Of a DNA stretch of 64,000 nt, positions 16,961 to 24,672 are shown one piece after another. Both the position numbers and the translations under genes were made by a program. This stretch comes from Labilithrix sp. GTDB lineage: Bacteria > Myxococcota_A > Polyangia > Polyangiales > Polyangiaceae. The DNA lies in NCBI GenBank assembly GCA_019637155.1, contig JAHBWE010000002.1:1-64000 (forward strand), written 5' to 3'. A model generated the notes under the pieces. It worked only from the letters and a program-made list of their open reading frames with translations. It was not told the DNA's origin and searched no databases. Position 1 is the first letter of the stretch. Every line of letters starts with the position of its first letter.

Positions 16961-17290
16961 GGACGTCGGCGGATCTCGTCGGTCCGCTTCGCCTTGGATG
17001 CATGCAAGACCCTCGGCTTCGTGCCGGCTGAGCACGAGGTTCTCCAGGTCGATGAACGTCCAGTCGAGGGCGTTCAACTTGGCGTTGAGCGCCTGAATCT
17101 CCGCGTCGCGCGCGCGGAGCTCCTCGTCCTGGGCCTCCACCTTGGCCCTGAGCGTGGAGACGATCTCCACCATCGCTTCGAGGGTGGAGAGGACGCGTTC
17201 ACTCCGGCGAAACAGCTCGCGTTCGGCCTCCGCCTTCGCGCTGAGGACGGCGATGGCATCCAACACATCCTGAATCGTCGGCTCGCTCAT
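16958..17290 (-). CDS. Small coiled-coil protein
   Basis: The protein has 110 residues, starting MSEPTIQDVLDAIAVLSAK. Nearly the whole length is a charged amphipathic helix with heptad spacing (VLSTLEAMVEIV, LRAKVEAQDEELRARD, AEIQALNAKL), predicting a dimeric coiled coil. No signal or DNA-binding motif. The shorter start at 17290 is preferred over an upstream in-frame codon at 17329. It is divergent from a LysR gene and flanked by direct repeats, which suggests a mobile or duplicated cassette. The function is unknown. Confidence 0.7.
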   Translation of the reverse strand: MSEPTIQDVLDAIAVLSAKAEAERELFRRSERVLSTLEAMVEIVSTLRAKVEAQDEELRARDAEIQALNAKLNALDWTFIDLENLVLSRHEAEGLACIQGEADRRDPPTS

Positions 17291-17347
17291 GGCTCTAAGA
17301 GTATGCCGCAACGCGGCGCCGAGATCCAAGAAGCGGCCGCGAGCGAA

Positions 17348-17387
17348 GGAGCGGGCCTTCGCGCGTGCAATTTCGGCAGGCGACTCG
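17348..17387. repeat. 40-bp direct repeat, copy B
   Basis: Second copy of the element at 16921-16960, lying in the divergent gap between the coiled-coil gene and the LysR gene. Its left end also forms a hairpin with flanking bases (GCGAAGG / CCTTCGC). Confidence 0.75.
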
Positions 17388-17396
17388 GTAGAGTCG
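17381..17396. promoter_or_regulatory. Inverted repeat just upstream of the LysR gene
   Basis: CGACTC-GGTA-GAGTCG is a perfect 6-bp inverted repeat ending 6 nt before the LysR start. It could be an autoregulatory operator or a structure over the ribosome site. Confidence 0.35.
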
Positions 17397-17402
17397 CGGG
17401 CG

Positions 17403-18299
17403 ATGGAGACCCAGCGCTTGCGTCAGCTCTGTCTCGTCGTCGAGACGGGCGGGCTGCGCGAGGCGGCGCGGCTCCTCGGCATCTCGCACAGCGGGCTCTC
17501 GAAGAGCATCAAGGCGCTCGAGGACGAGCTCGGCGTCGCGCTCTTCGCGCCGAGCGGGCGCGGCGTGGTGGTGACCGACACGGGGCGCCGCGTCTACGAG
17601 GCGGCGCGGCGCGTGCTCGCGCAGACGGACGACCTCGCGAGCGTGGCGCGCGGCGAGGCGCCGGCCGCGCGCCCGCTCCGCATCGCGACGTTCGAGGTGT
17701 TCTCGACCTACTTCGCGGGCGAGCTCGTCGCGCGCGCGTTCGGGGATCGTCCGATCGCGCTGCGCGAGCGGGTGCCGGGCGCGATCGAGGAGGCGCTCGC
17801 GGACGACGCCGCCGACGTCGGCATCACGTACGTGCCGATGCCGCGCGTCGAGATCGACTACCTGAAGGTGACGTCGATGGAGATGGGCATCTTCGGCCGC
17901 CCCGACTTCGCGTCCGTGCCGATCGCGAAGCTCCCGTTCTGCGCGCCGGCGATCCCGCTCACCGGCGTCGCGACCGCGATGCGCGGGCTCGACGGCTGGC
18001 CCGACGAGCGCGTGCCGCGCACGGTCCGCTACGCGCTCGACATGCTCGAGTCGGCGCTCGACCTGGCGCGGCGCGGCCTCGGCGTCCTCTACGCGCCGGC
18101 GTTCGTCGTCGCGCTCCACAACCGGACCGTGAACGCGCGCCACGCGCTCCACGCGCTGCCGCTGCCGAAGGGGATCGACGCGAGCGTGCGCCGCCGCGAC
18201 GTCTTCGTCGTGAAGCGGCGGTCGACGGAGGAGAGCGCGGACATCAAGAAGATCGCGCGCGCGCTGCGCGAGGTCTGCTCGCTCGCGCCTTCTCCTTGA
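17403..18299 (+). CDS. LysR-family transcriptional regulator
   Basis: The protein has 298 residues. The N-terminal winged helix-turn-helix (1-60) reads LVVETGGLREAARLLGISHS, then LSKSIKALEDELG, typical of LysR proteins. Residues about 90-295 form the periplasmic-binding-like effector domain (LRIATFEVFSTYF to the end). The divergent neighbour is the small coiled-coil gene, the usual arrangement for a LysR target, but its role gives no clue to the effector. The RlmN-type gene follows 42 bp downstream. Confidence 0.93.
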   Translation: METQRLRQLCLVVETGGLREAARLLGISHSGLSKSIKALEDELGVALFAPSGRGVVVTDTGRRVYEAARRVLAQTDDLASVARGEAPAARPLRIATFEVFSTYFAGELVARAFGDRPIALRERVPGAIEEALADDAADVGITYVPMPRVEIDYLKVTSMEMGIFGRPDFASVPIAKLPFCAPAIPLTGVATAMRGLDGWPDERVPRTVRYALDMLESALDLARRGLGVLYAPAFVVALHNRTVNARHALHALPLPKGIDASVRRRDVFVVKRRSTEESADIKKIARALREVCSLAPSP

Positions 18300-18341
18300 G
18301 CACGGTTGCCTTCGCGCCGCCGCGCCGCCAGACTTCGGGCG

Positions 18342-19373
18342 ATGCCGTCGGCCTGGGACCAGACTCCGGAGGACCTGCGCGCGCTCGGCTACGAGCGGGA
18401 CGCGGCGCACCTCTTCGGCCGGCTGCAGCGCATCGCGACGTGGGACGCGGCGGGCCCGGCGCTGGGGCGGCGCGGGCGCGACCTCGTCGAGCGCGCGGGG
18501 CTCGACCTCACGCTCCCGCGCATCGTGGAGGAGCGGCCCTCGGCGGACGGCGCGACCCGCATCGTCCTCGAGCTCGCGGACGGCGCGCGGATCGAGGCGG
18601 TGCACATGCCGCGCGCGGTGCGGCGGCCGCGCGTCACGATCTGCGTCTCGAGCCAGGTCGGCTGCGCGATGGGCTGCACCTTCTGCGCGACCGCGCGGAT
18701 GGGCCTCGTGCGCAGCCTCACCCCCGCGGAGGTGGTGGCGCAGCTCCACGCGGTGATGCGTCGCTTCGGCCCGCGCTCGGTGGAGCAGCTCAACGTCGTC
18801 TTCATGGGGATGGGCGAGCCGCTCCACGACGTCGAGGTCCTCGTCCGCGCGCTCGAGGTCCTCTGCGATCCGGCCGGCCTCGGCCTCGCGCCCGGCCGCG
18901 TCACGGTGTCGACGGTGGGTCACGTCGCGAACCTCGATCGGCTCGCAGAGAGTCGCTGGCTCCCGCAGCTCGCGATCAGCGTGAACGCCGCGAGTGACGA
19001 GGTCCGCCGGAGCCTCATGCCGATCAACCGCAAGTGGCCGCTCGCCGAGCTCCGCGCGGCGCTCGATCGCTGGCCGCGCGATCGGAAGGTGACGCTCGAG
19101 TACGTCCTCCTCGCCGGCGTGAACGACGACGACGCGAGCGCGGATCGCCTCGCGCGCTGGGTCGGCGACCTCCGCCACGTCGTGAACGTGATCCCGTTCA
19201 ACGCGTGGGAGGGCGCGCCTTACCGCGAGCCGAGCGAGGAGCGCATCGCCGCGTTCTGCGCGCGCCTCCACGCGGGAGGCTGCCTCGCGAAGGTCCGTCG
19301 CTCGCGCGGCCGCGACGCGCGCGCCGCGTGTGGGATGCTCGTCACAGGACGTGCTGCCACGCCGGCAGCGTGA
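18342..19373 (+). CDS. rlmN: RlmN-type radical-SAM 23S rRNA/tRNA adenine-C2 methyltransferase
   Basis: The protein has 343 residues. All catalytic cysteines of the family are present: the mechanistic Cys in TICVSSQVGC, the three iron-sulfur Cys in GCAMGCTFC, and the C-terminal methyl-accepting Cys in AACGM. FMGMGEPLHD and PINRKWPLAEL are further family signatures. It would methylate C2 of A2503 in 23S rRNA, possibly also tRNA A37. The N-terminal accessory domain is shorter and more divergent than usual, so a Cfr-like or RlmN-paralogue role cannot be excluded. Confidence 0.85.
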   Translation: MPSAWDQTPEDLRALGYERDAAHLFGRLQRIATWDAAGPALGRRGRDLVERAGLDLTLPRIVEERPSADGATRIVLELADGARIEAVHMPRAVRRPRVTICVSSQVGCAMGCTFCATARMGLVRSLTPAEVVAQLHAVMRRFGPRSVEQLNVVFMGMGEPLHDVEVLVRALEVLCDPAGLGLAPGRVTVSTVGHVANLDRLAESRWLPQLAISVNAASDEVRRSLMPINRKWPLAELRAALDRWPRDRKVTLEYVLLAGVNDDDASADRLARWVGDLRHVVNVIPFNAWEGAPYREPSEERIAAFCARLHAGGCLAKVRRSRGRDARAACGMLVTGRAATPAA

Positions 19374-19502
19374 GCATCGAGAGACCGCGCCCACGATCGC
19401 GCCGCAACGTCCCACCCGAGCGCGCCTGCGTCAACCATGGCCGCGGCCGCGCTCTCATGACGGCCTCGCGCTTGCATCTCGAGGGAGGGTGGAGACTCCG
19501 TG

Positions 19503-19844
19503 ATGAAGCAGAAGCTGGCGGCCGTGCTCGCGGCGCTCGCGTGGTGCGGGCTGGTCGCGGCGTGCGACGACGACACGGGCACGGAGACCGGCACCGGCAA
19601 CACGCGTTCGGTCGGGACGAACTGCCCGGTCGCAGGCGGCGGGACGAGCGGCACGGTGGTCGGCGGCGGCACCTCGACGAGCGGCGGCACGACGACCGGC
19701 GAGGGCACCGCGACGAACGAGGCCGTCGACGACGGCGACTGCACGACCGCCGGCAGCGGCACGAGCAGCGGCACCGGCACCACCACGAGCACGAGCGGCG
19801 GGCCCGAGGACCCGCCGCCCGGCGTCCCGTTCCCGACGCGTTAG
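19503..19844 (+). CDS. Short Thr/Gly/Ser-rich lipoprotein
   Basis: The protein has 113 residues. Signal MKQKLAAVLAALAWCGLVAAC with lipobox VAAC. The rest is low complexity: repeated TGT, GGGTST and SGTGT stretches with two Cys (NCPVAG, DCTTAG) and a Pro-rich end. No domain is seen. A GTG immediately before the ATG could add one residue; GGAGGGTGGAG lies just upstream. Its stop overlaps the convergent TerB gene by 4 nt. Confidence 0.7.
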   Translation: MKQKLAAVLAALAWCGLVAACDDDTGTETGTGNTRSVGTNCPVAGGGTSGTVVGGGTSTSGGTTTGEGTATNEAVDDGDCTTAGSGTSSGTGTTTSTSGGPEDPPPGVPFPTR

Positions 19845-20794
19845 CTCGCGGACGCTTGTCCGAGCAGCTCGTTGACCTTGCGCTCGTACTCCTCGGAGGT
19901 GATCTCCTTCGCGGCGAGGCGCTCCGCGAGGGCGGTGAGCTCGGCGCCGTGGGCGGCCTTCGCTTGCTCGACCTTCGCTTCGTTCGCGCCGTACTCCTTC
20001 CGGAGCTTCCCCTTCTCTTCGCTGAAGACCTTGCGCAGCTCGGCGGGCGTGGCCTTGCCGTCGGTCTCGTAGAAGTGGTTCACCGCGCGCCCGACCGCGC
20101 CGACGGCGACGTAGGAGACGACCGCGCCGCTGACCGCGCCCGCGAGCGTGCCCCAGCCCGGGATCATCTTCACGAGCGAGTGCGCCGCGCTCTGCGCCAT
20201 CGCGATCGAGAGGATCGACGCGAAGCGCGTCCACTTCTCCTTGCCGGTGAGGGGCTGGCCCCACAAGATCGAGATCTCGTCGACGACCGCGCCGAGCTGC
20301 AAGAGCACGCCGACGTCGCCGACGAACGGTATCGGGAGCGCGCCGAGGATGGCGGCGTTCATCGTGCGCCGCGCGAGGACCGCCTTCACGCGCGCCTGGC
20401 GCTCGACCGGATCGAGCGCGGGCGAGACCGGCAGGTCGTAGGCGCGGCGCCGGAGGAAGTCGTCGAGCTGTCCGTCGCCGCTCTCGACCGAGAACGCGTT
20501 GCGGATCTTCTTCAGCACGTCGTTCTCGGACTGCACGGCGCCGTCGCTCGTCGCCATCGCGTACGCGACCTCGAAGACGGCGCGCCGCACGACGGGTGAG
20601 GTCACGGCGGCGAGATCGGCCTCGAGGTCCGACGGCTCGGTGAGGAGGTCTTCGAGCGACTTCCCCTCGACCACCGGCACGAGCTCCGCCACGGCCGATC
20701 GAAACAACTTGCGCTCCTCGTCGCTGATCTTCCCGTCCGCCCGCGCGACCGCCCCGATCACGCGCAGCGCCGCCGTTACCTCCGCTTGGCTCAT
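19841..20794 (-). CDS. TerB-like / DUF697-like / SHOCT-like protein
   Basis: The protein has 317 residues. Residues about 1-105 resemble a TerB tellurite-resistance domain: ALRVIGAVARADGKISDEE, then AVFEVAYAMATSDGAV, both with the acidic DGxxxxxE metal-type loop. Residues about 130-245 are DUF697-like, with two hydrophobic segments around LPIPFVGDVG. The end (LAERLAAKEITSEEYERKV) is a SHOCT-like oligomerisation motif. It is probably a membrane-associated stress protein. The ATG follows GGGAGAGA at good spacing. A second TerB protein is at 46383-47324. Confidence 0.8.
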   Translation of the reverse strand: MSQAEVTAALRVIGAVARADGKISDEERKLFRSAVAELVPVVEGKSLEDLLTEPSDLEADLAAVTSPVVRRAVFEVAYAMATSDGAVQSENDVLKKIRNAFSVESGDGQLDDFLRRRAYDLPVSPALDPVERQARVKAVLARRTMNAAILGALPIPFVGDVGVLLQLGAVVDEISILWGQPLTGKEKWTRFASILSIAMAQSAAHSLVKMIPGWGTLAGAVSGAVVSYVAVGAVGRAVNHFYETDGKATPAELRKVFSEEKGKLRKEYGANEAKVEQAKAAHGAELTALAERLAAKEITSEEYERKVNELLGQASAS

Positions 20795-20999
20795 GGTTCT
20801 CTCTCCCTTCGCCGCCCCCCATAGCACGACCGCGGCAGCGACCCGGATCCCGACCCTGCGTAAGAGCCCGCGCCGTCGGGGAACGCGATCGCGGCAGCGT
20901 GCATGCGCGTCGCAGCGCGTGCGACTCCCGCGCAGCAAATTCGCGGATCCTGCTCCGGCGCTTCGTCTCGTGCGTAGGCTGCGCGATTCTGCAGACTTG

Positions 21000-21020
21000 C
21001 GGCCCTCTCGGGCCGTTCTT
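21000..21020 (+). promoter_or_regulatory. Leader hairpin before the DUF4394 gene
   Basis: CGGCCC-TCTC-GGGCCG followed by TTCTT resembles a short intrinsic terminator. It sits 2-3 nt before the ribosome site (GAAGGAG) of the gene at 21039, where it could attenuate expression or mask the site. The stem is short, so this is tentative. The rest of the 244-bp gap shows nothing clear. Confidence 0.3.
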
Positions 21021-21038
21021 GCCGAAGGAGCCTTTCCC

Positions 21039-23033
21039 ATGATGAAGCGTTCAATCGCCCTTGGACTCGGTGTGCTTGCAGGAATGCTCGGAGCGCCGGT
21101 CGCGGCCCACGCCGAGCCGCTGGTCGCCTTGAAGGTGTCGACGTCCACGAGCGCCCTCGTCACGTTCGACAGCGCGACGCCGGGCACGGTCGATCCCGAC
21201 AAGCCGATCGCGGGGCTCGACACGGGCGACGTCCTCGTCTCGATCGATCATCGCCCCGACACCGGGGTGCTCTACGGCATCGCGCAGTCCGGCAAGCTCT
21301 ACACGCTCGCCATCGCCGGCAACGCGGTCACCGCGACGCGCGTCGGGACGAACGCGGTGACGCTGACGGGCCCGTCGTTCGGCATCGACTTCAACCCGTC
21401 CGTCGACCGCATCCGCGTCGTCAGCACCGCGCGCGAGAACCTGCGCCTCAACCCGGCCGACGCGACGCAGCTCCCGGCGGGCGCCTCGCCGGAGCTGAAG
21501 CTCCAGTACCCGGTCGCCGGCGTGTGCCCGACGCTCGACGCGCCGATCGAGCCCATCGACGGGCCGCTCGTGATCGGCGTCGCGTACCGGAACAACGTGG
21601 GCGGCGCGGCGGGCTTCACCGACGCGGACGGCTCGAACCAGGGGCTCCTCCAGTACGGCATCGACGCGCGGAGCTCGAGCCTCGTGCGGATGGGGAACGC
21701 GAACCTCAACGACGGCTGCGTCCAGACGGTGGGATCGCTCAACATCACGCTCGACGCCGACCCCGCGACGCACGGCGGCTTCGACATCTCGACCGCGACC
21801 GGCGTCGCGTACGCGTCGCTGTCCACCGGCGGCGGCGCCCCGACGCTCTACACGATCAACCTCGAGACCGGCGCGGCGACGTCGGTCGGCGCGCTCCCCG
21901 CCGACACGCGTGACGTCGTCGCGCTCGGTGCGCCGAAGGCGGCGCCGGTGTTCGCCGTCACGAAGAGCAACAAGCTCCTGAAGTTCGACGCGTCGGACCC
22001 GGGCGTCTTCACGCTGCAGCCCACCGCGATCACGGGGCTCGGCGCCGGCGAAGCGGTGCACGCGATCGACTTCCGCCCGAAGACGGGTCAGCTCTACGCG
22101 CTCGCGGTCGCGGGCACGGTCGCCAAGCTCTACACGGTCGACAAGACGACGGCGGCCGCCACGGTCGTGAACGCGGCCGGCTTCACGGTCGAGGGCGAGG
22201 CCTTCGGCATGGACTTCAACCCCGTCGCCGACGCGCTCCGCATCACGAGCAACACGGGGAAGAACTACCGCATCGCGATCGCGGACGGCGACGCCGGGAC
22301 CGACACCGACCTCGAGGTGCAGGACGGACCAGACCCCGGCGCGAGCCCCTCCGGCGGCGCGGTCGCGTACACGAACAACGTCGCGGCGCCGACGGGCGGG
22401 ACGCGGCTCCTCCTCCTCGACCCGGCTGCGCGCTCGCTCTTCTCGCAGGGCTCGCTCGCGGACGGCGGCGTCGTCGACGGAGGTCCGAACGGCGGCCAGC
22501 TCTTCTTCGTCGCGCGCGCCGGCGTCGGGAGCGCGGCGACCGGCGACGCCAGCATCGTCGGCTTCGACATCGCGCCCGACGGAACGGCGTACGCGTCGTT
22601 CAACGCGGGCGGGACGCCGACGTCGCGCTTCTACCAGATCGATCTCGGCGAGCAGCCGGCCGGCAACATCGCCGCGCGCTTCGGCCGCTTGATCGGCCCG
22701 CTCCCCGGGCTTCAGGGTGAGGACCTCGTCGCGGGTATCGCGGTCGAGGTCCCGGTCCCGTCGGATCCGGGCGACGCGGGCACGGAGCCCGACTCCGGCT
22801 CGACCTCGAGCAGCACGAGCAGCTCGAGCAGCACCGGCGGCACGAGCAGCACGAGCGGCGGTACCACGCCTCCGCCGGACGGCGGAACCTCGGTCCCCGG
22901 CGCAACGCCCGGCGGCGAGGACGACGACGGCTGCAACTGCCGCAGCGCCCCCACGATGGCCTCGGCCCCAAGCGCCCTCGGCCTCGCGCTCGCAACACTC
23001 TGGCTCGTCCGCCGCCGCCGCCAGTCACGCTAA
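21039..23033 (+). CDS. Secreted protein with two DUF4394 domains and MYXO-CTERM tail
   Basis: The protein has 664 residues. Signal peptide to about residue 27 (PVAAHAEP). Two homologous DUF4394 domains follow, about 30-295 and 305-575. Each has DHRPDTGVLYGIA or DFRPKTGQLYALA, then FGIDFNPSVDRIRV or FGMDFNPVADALRI, suggesting a beta-propeller-like fold formed by duplication. A Ser/Thr/Gly-rich linker with an acidic GEDDDG leads to the tail GCNCRS, hydrophobic LGLALATLWLV, RRRRQSR. This is the MYXO-CTERM layout and implies outer-surface anchoring. Start chosen from GAAGGAG 8 nt upstream. Confidence 0.9.
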   Translation: MMKRSIALGLGVLAGMLGAPVAAHAEPLVALKVSTSTSALVTFDSATPGTVDPDKPIAGLDTGDVLVSIDHRPDTGVLYGIAQSGKLYTLAIAGNAVTATRVGTNAVTLTGPSFGIDFNPSVDRIRVVSTARENLRLNPADATQLPAGASPELKLQYPVAGVCPTLDAPIEPIDGPLVIGVAYRNNVGGAAGFTDADGSNQGLLQYGIDARSSSLVRMGNANLNDGCVQTVGSLNITLDADPATHGGFDISTATGVAYASLSTGGGAPTLYTINLETGAATSVGALPADTRDVVALGAPKAAPVFAVTKSNKLLKFDASDPGVFTLQPTAITGLGAGEAVHAIDFRPKTGQLYALAVAGTVAKLYTVDKTTAAATVVNAAGFTVEGEAFGMDFNPVADALRITSNTGKNYRIAIADGDAGTDTDLEVQDGPDPGASPSGGAVAYTNNVAAPTGGTRLLLLDPAARSLFSQGSLADGGVVDGGPNGGQLFFVARAGVGSAATGDASIVGFDIAPDGTAYASFNAGGTPTSRFYQIDLGEQPAGNIAARFGRLIGPLPGLQGEDLVAGIAVEVPVPSDPGDAGTEPDSGSTSSSTSSSSSTGGTSSTSGGTTPPPDGGTSVPGATPGGEDDDGCNCRSAPTMASAPSALGLALATLWLVRRRRQSR

Positions 23034-23507
23034 GCCGATGCCGTTCCGCGGGCGCGCAAGAAGCGCGTCCGCGGACGCTCGCACCACGCTCGCACCCGCG
23101 GTCGCGCACGACCGCGCCCGTTGGACGCAAGCGTTCGCAGGCGTCGCCGTAGATGGTCGCGTTCGCAGGCGTCCGACCGCGCGTCGCGGACGGTCGCACT
23201 CGCATCCATTCGCGTTCACGCCCGCGCTCGCGGCGTCGTCGGCATCGCCGTGGATGTGCGCGCTCGCAGGCGTCCGCGGTATGCCCGACGGCGCGTCGTG
23301 GATGGTCGCGTTCGCACGCGTTCGTGCACGCGCTCGCGGCGTTACGACGGCGCGTCGTGGGTGATCGCGTTCGCGGGTGTTCACGACAGCGCGCCGTGGA
23401 TGGGTCGCGTTCGCAGGTGTCCGCGGTATGCCCGACGGCGCGTCGTGGACGGGTCGTGTTCGCAGGTGTCCGTGGTGCGCGTCGTGGATGGGCGTGTCTT
23501 GTGGGCG
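23034..23507. repeat. Degenerate minisatellite between convergent genes
   Basis: This 474-bp stretch has no credible gene. About seven diverged head-to-tail units of 37-59 bp begin with GTGGATGGTCGCGTTCGCAG and several continue CGGTATGCCCGACGGCG before the next GTGGATGG. The clearest units lie from about 23245 to 23500. Reading frames through it give low-complexity Arg-rich sequence and are not believed. It separates the 3' ends of two MYXO-CTERM genes. Confidence 0.7.
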
Positions 23508-24482
23508 TTACTTCGGGTGGCGGCGGCGGCGTGACACGCAGGTGATGGCGGCGAGGAGCCAGAGTGCGGTCGAAGGAGCGGGCGCGCCTGGGGCCGTGCT
23601 GCACCCCGCAGGCGGCGTCGCGGTGTACTTTCTCTTCCTCCTCTTCGGAGTGTCGTCGTCGTCCTCGTCGTCCGTCGACTTCGTTTTCTTCTTTGTCGTG
23701 CCGTCGTCGTCGATCGAATCGGATTGTGGCTTCGTCGTCGACGTGTCGTCGTCGGTCTCCGTCGACTGCGCTGGGGCGGGCTCCGGCGGTGGGGGGTACA
23801 TCTGGACGAGCCCGGCGATGTCGCCGGGGCTCAGCGTCGTCGGGAACACGGTGAAGCGGTCCGGGTAGCAGTAGTTCATGATCGACATCAGGTCCCAAGC
23901 GCCGATCGCCTCGCCGTCTTGGAACGGGTCGCGATCTTCGCAGGACTGCGGCGTGTCGAGCCGCTCCTGCTCGTGGAGGAAGCCGAGCGCGTGGCCCATC
24001 TCGTGGATCGCGATCGACTTGATGCACCGCTCGCGCTTCGCCTCGTTCCCGCGGCAGATCGCGCCGAAGAACGGATCGTTCGCGAACGTGAAGTCGAGCA
24101 CCATGCCGCCCGGCATACCGTCGAGCTCGTTGCCGAACGCCTCCACGCGCGGGCCGTCGCCGCCGCTCGCCACGCGGATGTGAATGCCGGGAGAGCTCGC
24201 GGTGCAGGCGCCGTAGCCGGTGAAGCGGACGGCGCGGTCGTTCTTCTCCCAGCTGTCGGTGAAGCTCTGCTTCGTCCACTCCTTCTCCTTCTCGAAGCCG
24301 GGCGTCTCCCAGCAGACAGGGATCTTCCCGGGCTCCTTCCAGAGCACCTCCCGCAAGACCTTGAGCTGCGAGCTCGTGGCGCCGAGCGCGATCTCCTTCT
24401 CGACCGGCTCGGCGCAGCCGGCGCCGGCGCCGGCTACGACGGAGAGGATGCTCGCGAACAGCGCCGCGCGGAGCTTCGTCAT
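23508..24482 (-). CDS. Astacin-like zinc metalloprotease with MYXO-CTERM tail
   Basis: The protein has 324 residues. The N-terminus has a signal ending AGAGC (possible lipobox). The catalytic zinc motif at about residue 158 is HEMGHALGFLHEQER, matching the astacin HExxHxxGFxHEQ pattern; SIMNYC is the Met-turn. Cys residues flank the active site. After about residue 240 comes an acidic/Lys linker of Asp-Thr-Lys repeats, then AGCSTAPGAP, a hydrophobic helix and RRRRHPK, a MYXO-CTERM tail. The protein is therefore expected at the outer surface. The start is the ATG that gives the signal peptide; an upstream extension is unlikely. Confidence 0.9.
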   Translation of the reverse strand: MTKLRAALFASILSVVAGAGAGCAEPVEKEIALGATSSQLKVLREVLWKEPGKIPVCWETPGFEKEKEWTKQSFTDSWEKNDRAVRFTGYGACTASSPGIHIRVASGGDGPRVEAFGNELDGMPGGMVLDFTFANDPFFGAICRGNEAKRERCIKSIAIHEMGHALGFLHEQERLDTPQSCEDRDPFQDGEAIGAWDLMSIMNYCYPDRFTVFPTTLSPGDIAGLVQMYPPPPEPAPAQSTETDDDTSTTKPQSDSIDDDGTTKKKTKSTDDEDDDDTPKRRKRKYTATPPAGCSTAPGAPAPSTALWLLAAITCVSRRRRHPK

Positions 24483-24672
24483 GCTCCACGAGAGAGCATC
24501 GTTCGTACCGTCCTCTCCCCGCGCAGCTTTCCAGCTACGTGCGATCTGCACGCAGTGACGACGCTCGTTCTCCAGCAAACGTGGAATCTGAAACCCACCC
24601 GCCGACCCCACCGAGGGCGACTCCCATCCCATGAGGCGCCAAGGTAGGTCCTGACGTAGGCTAGAGTCCGCG

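Noticed and set aside
23034..23507. Possible CRISPR array
   Set aside because: Units differ in length and sequence, no constant repeat alternates with unique spacers, and no cas gene is nearby.
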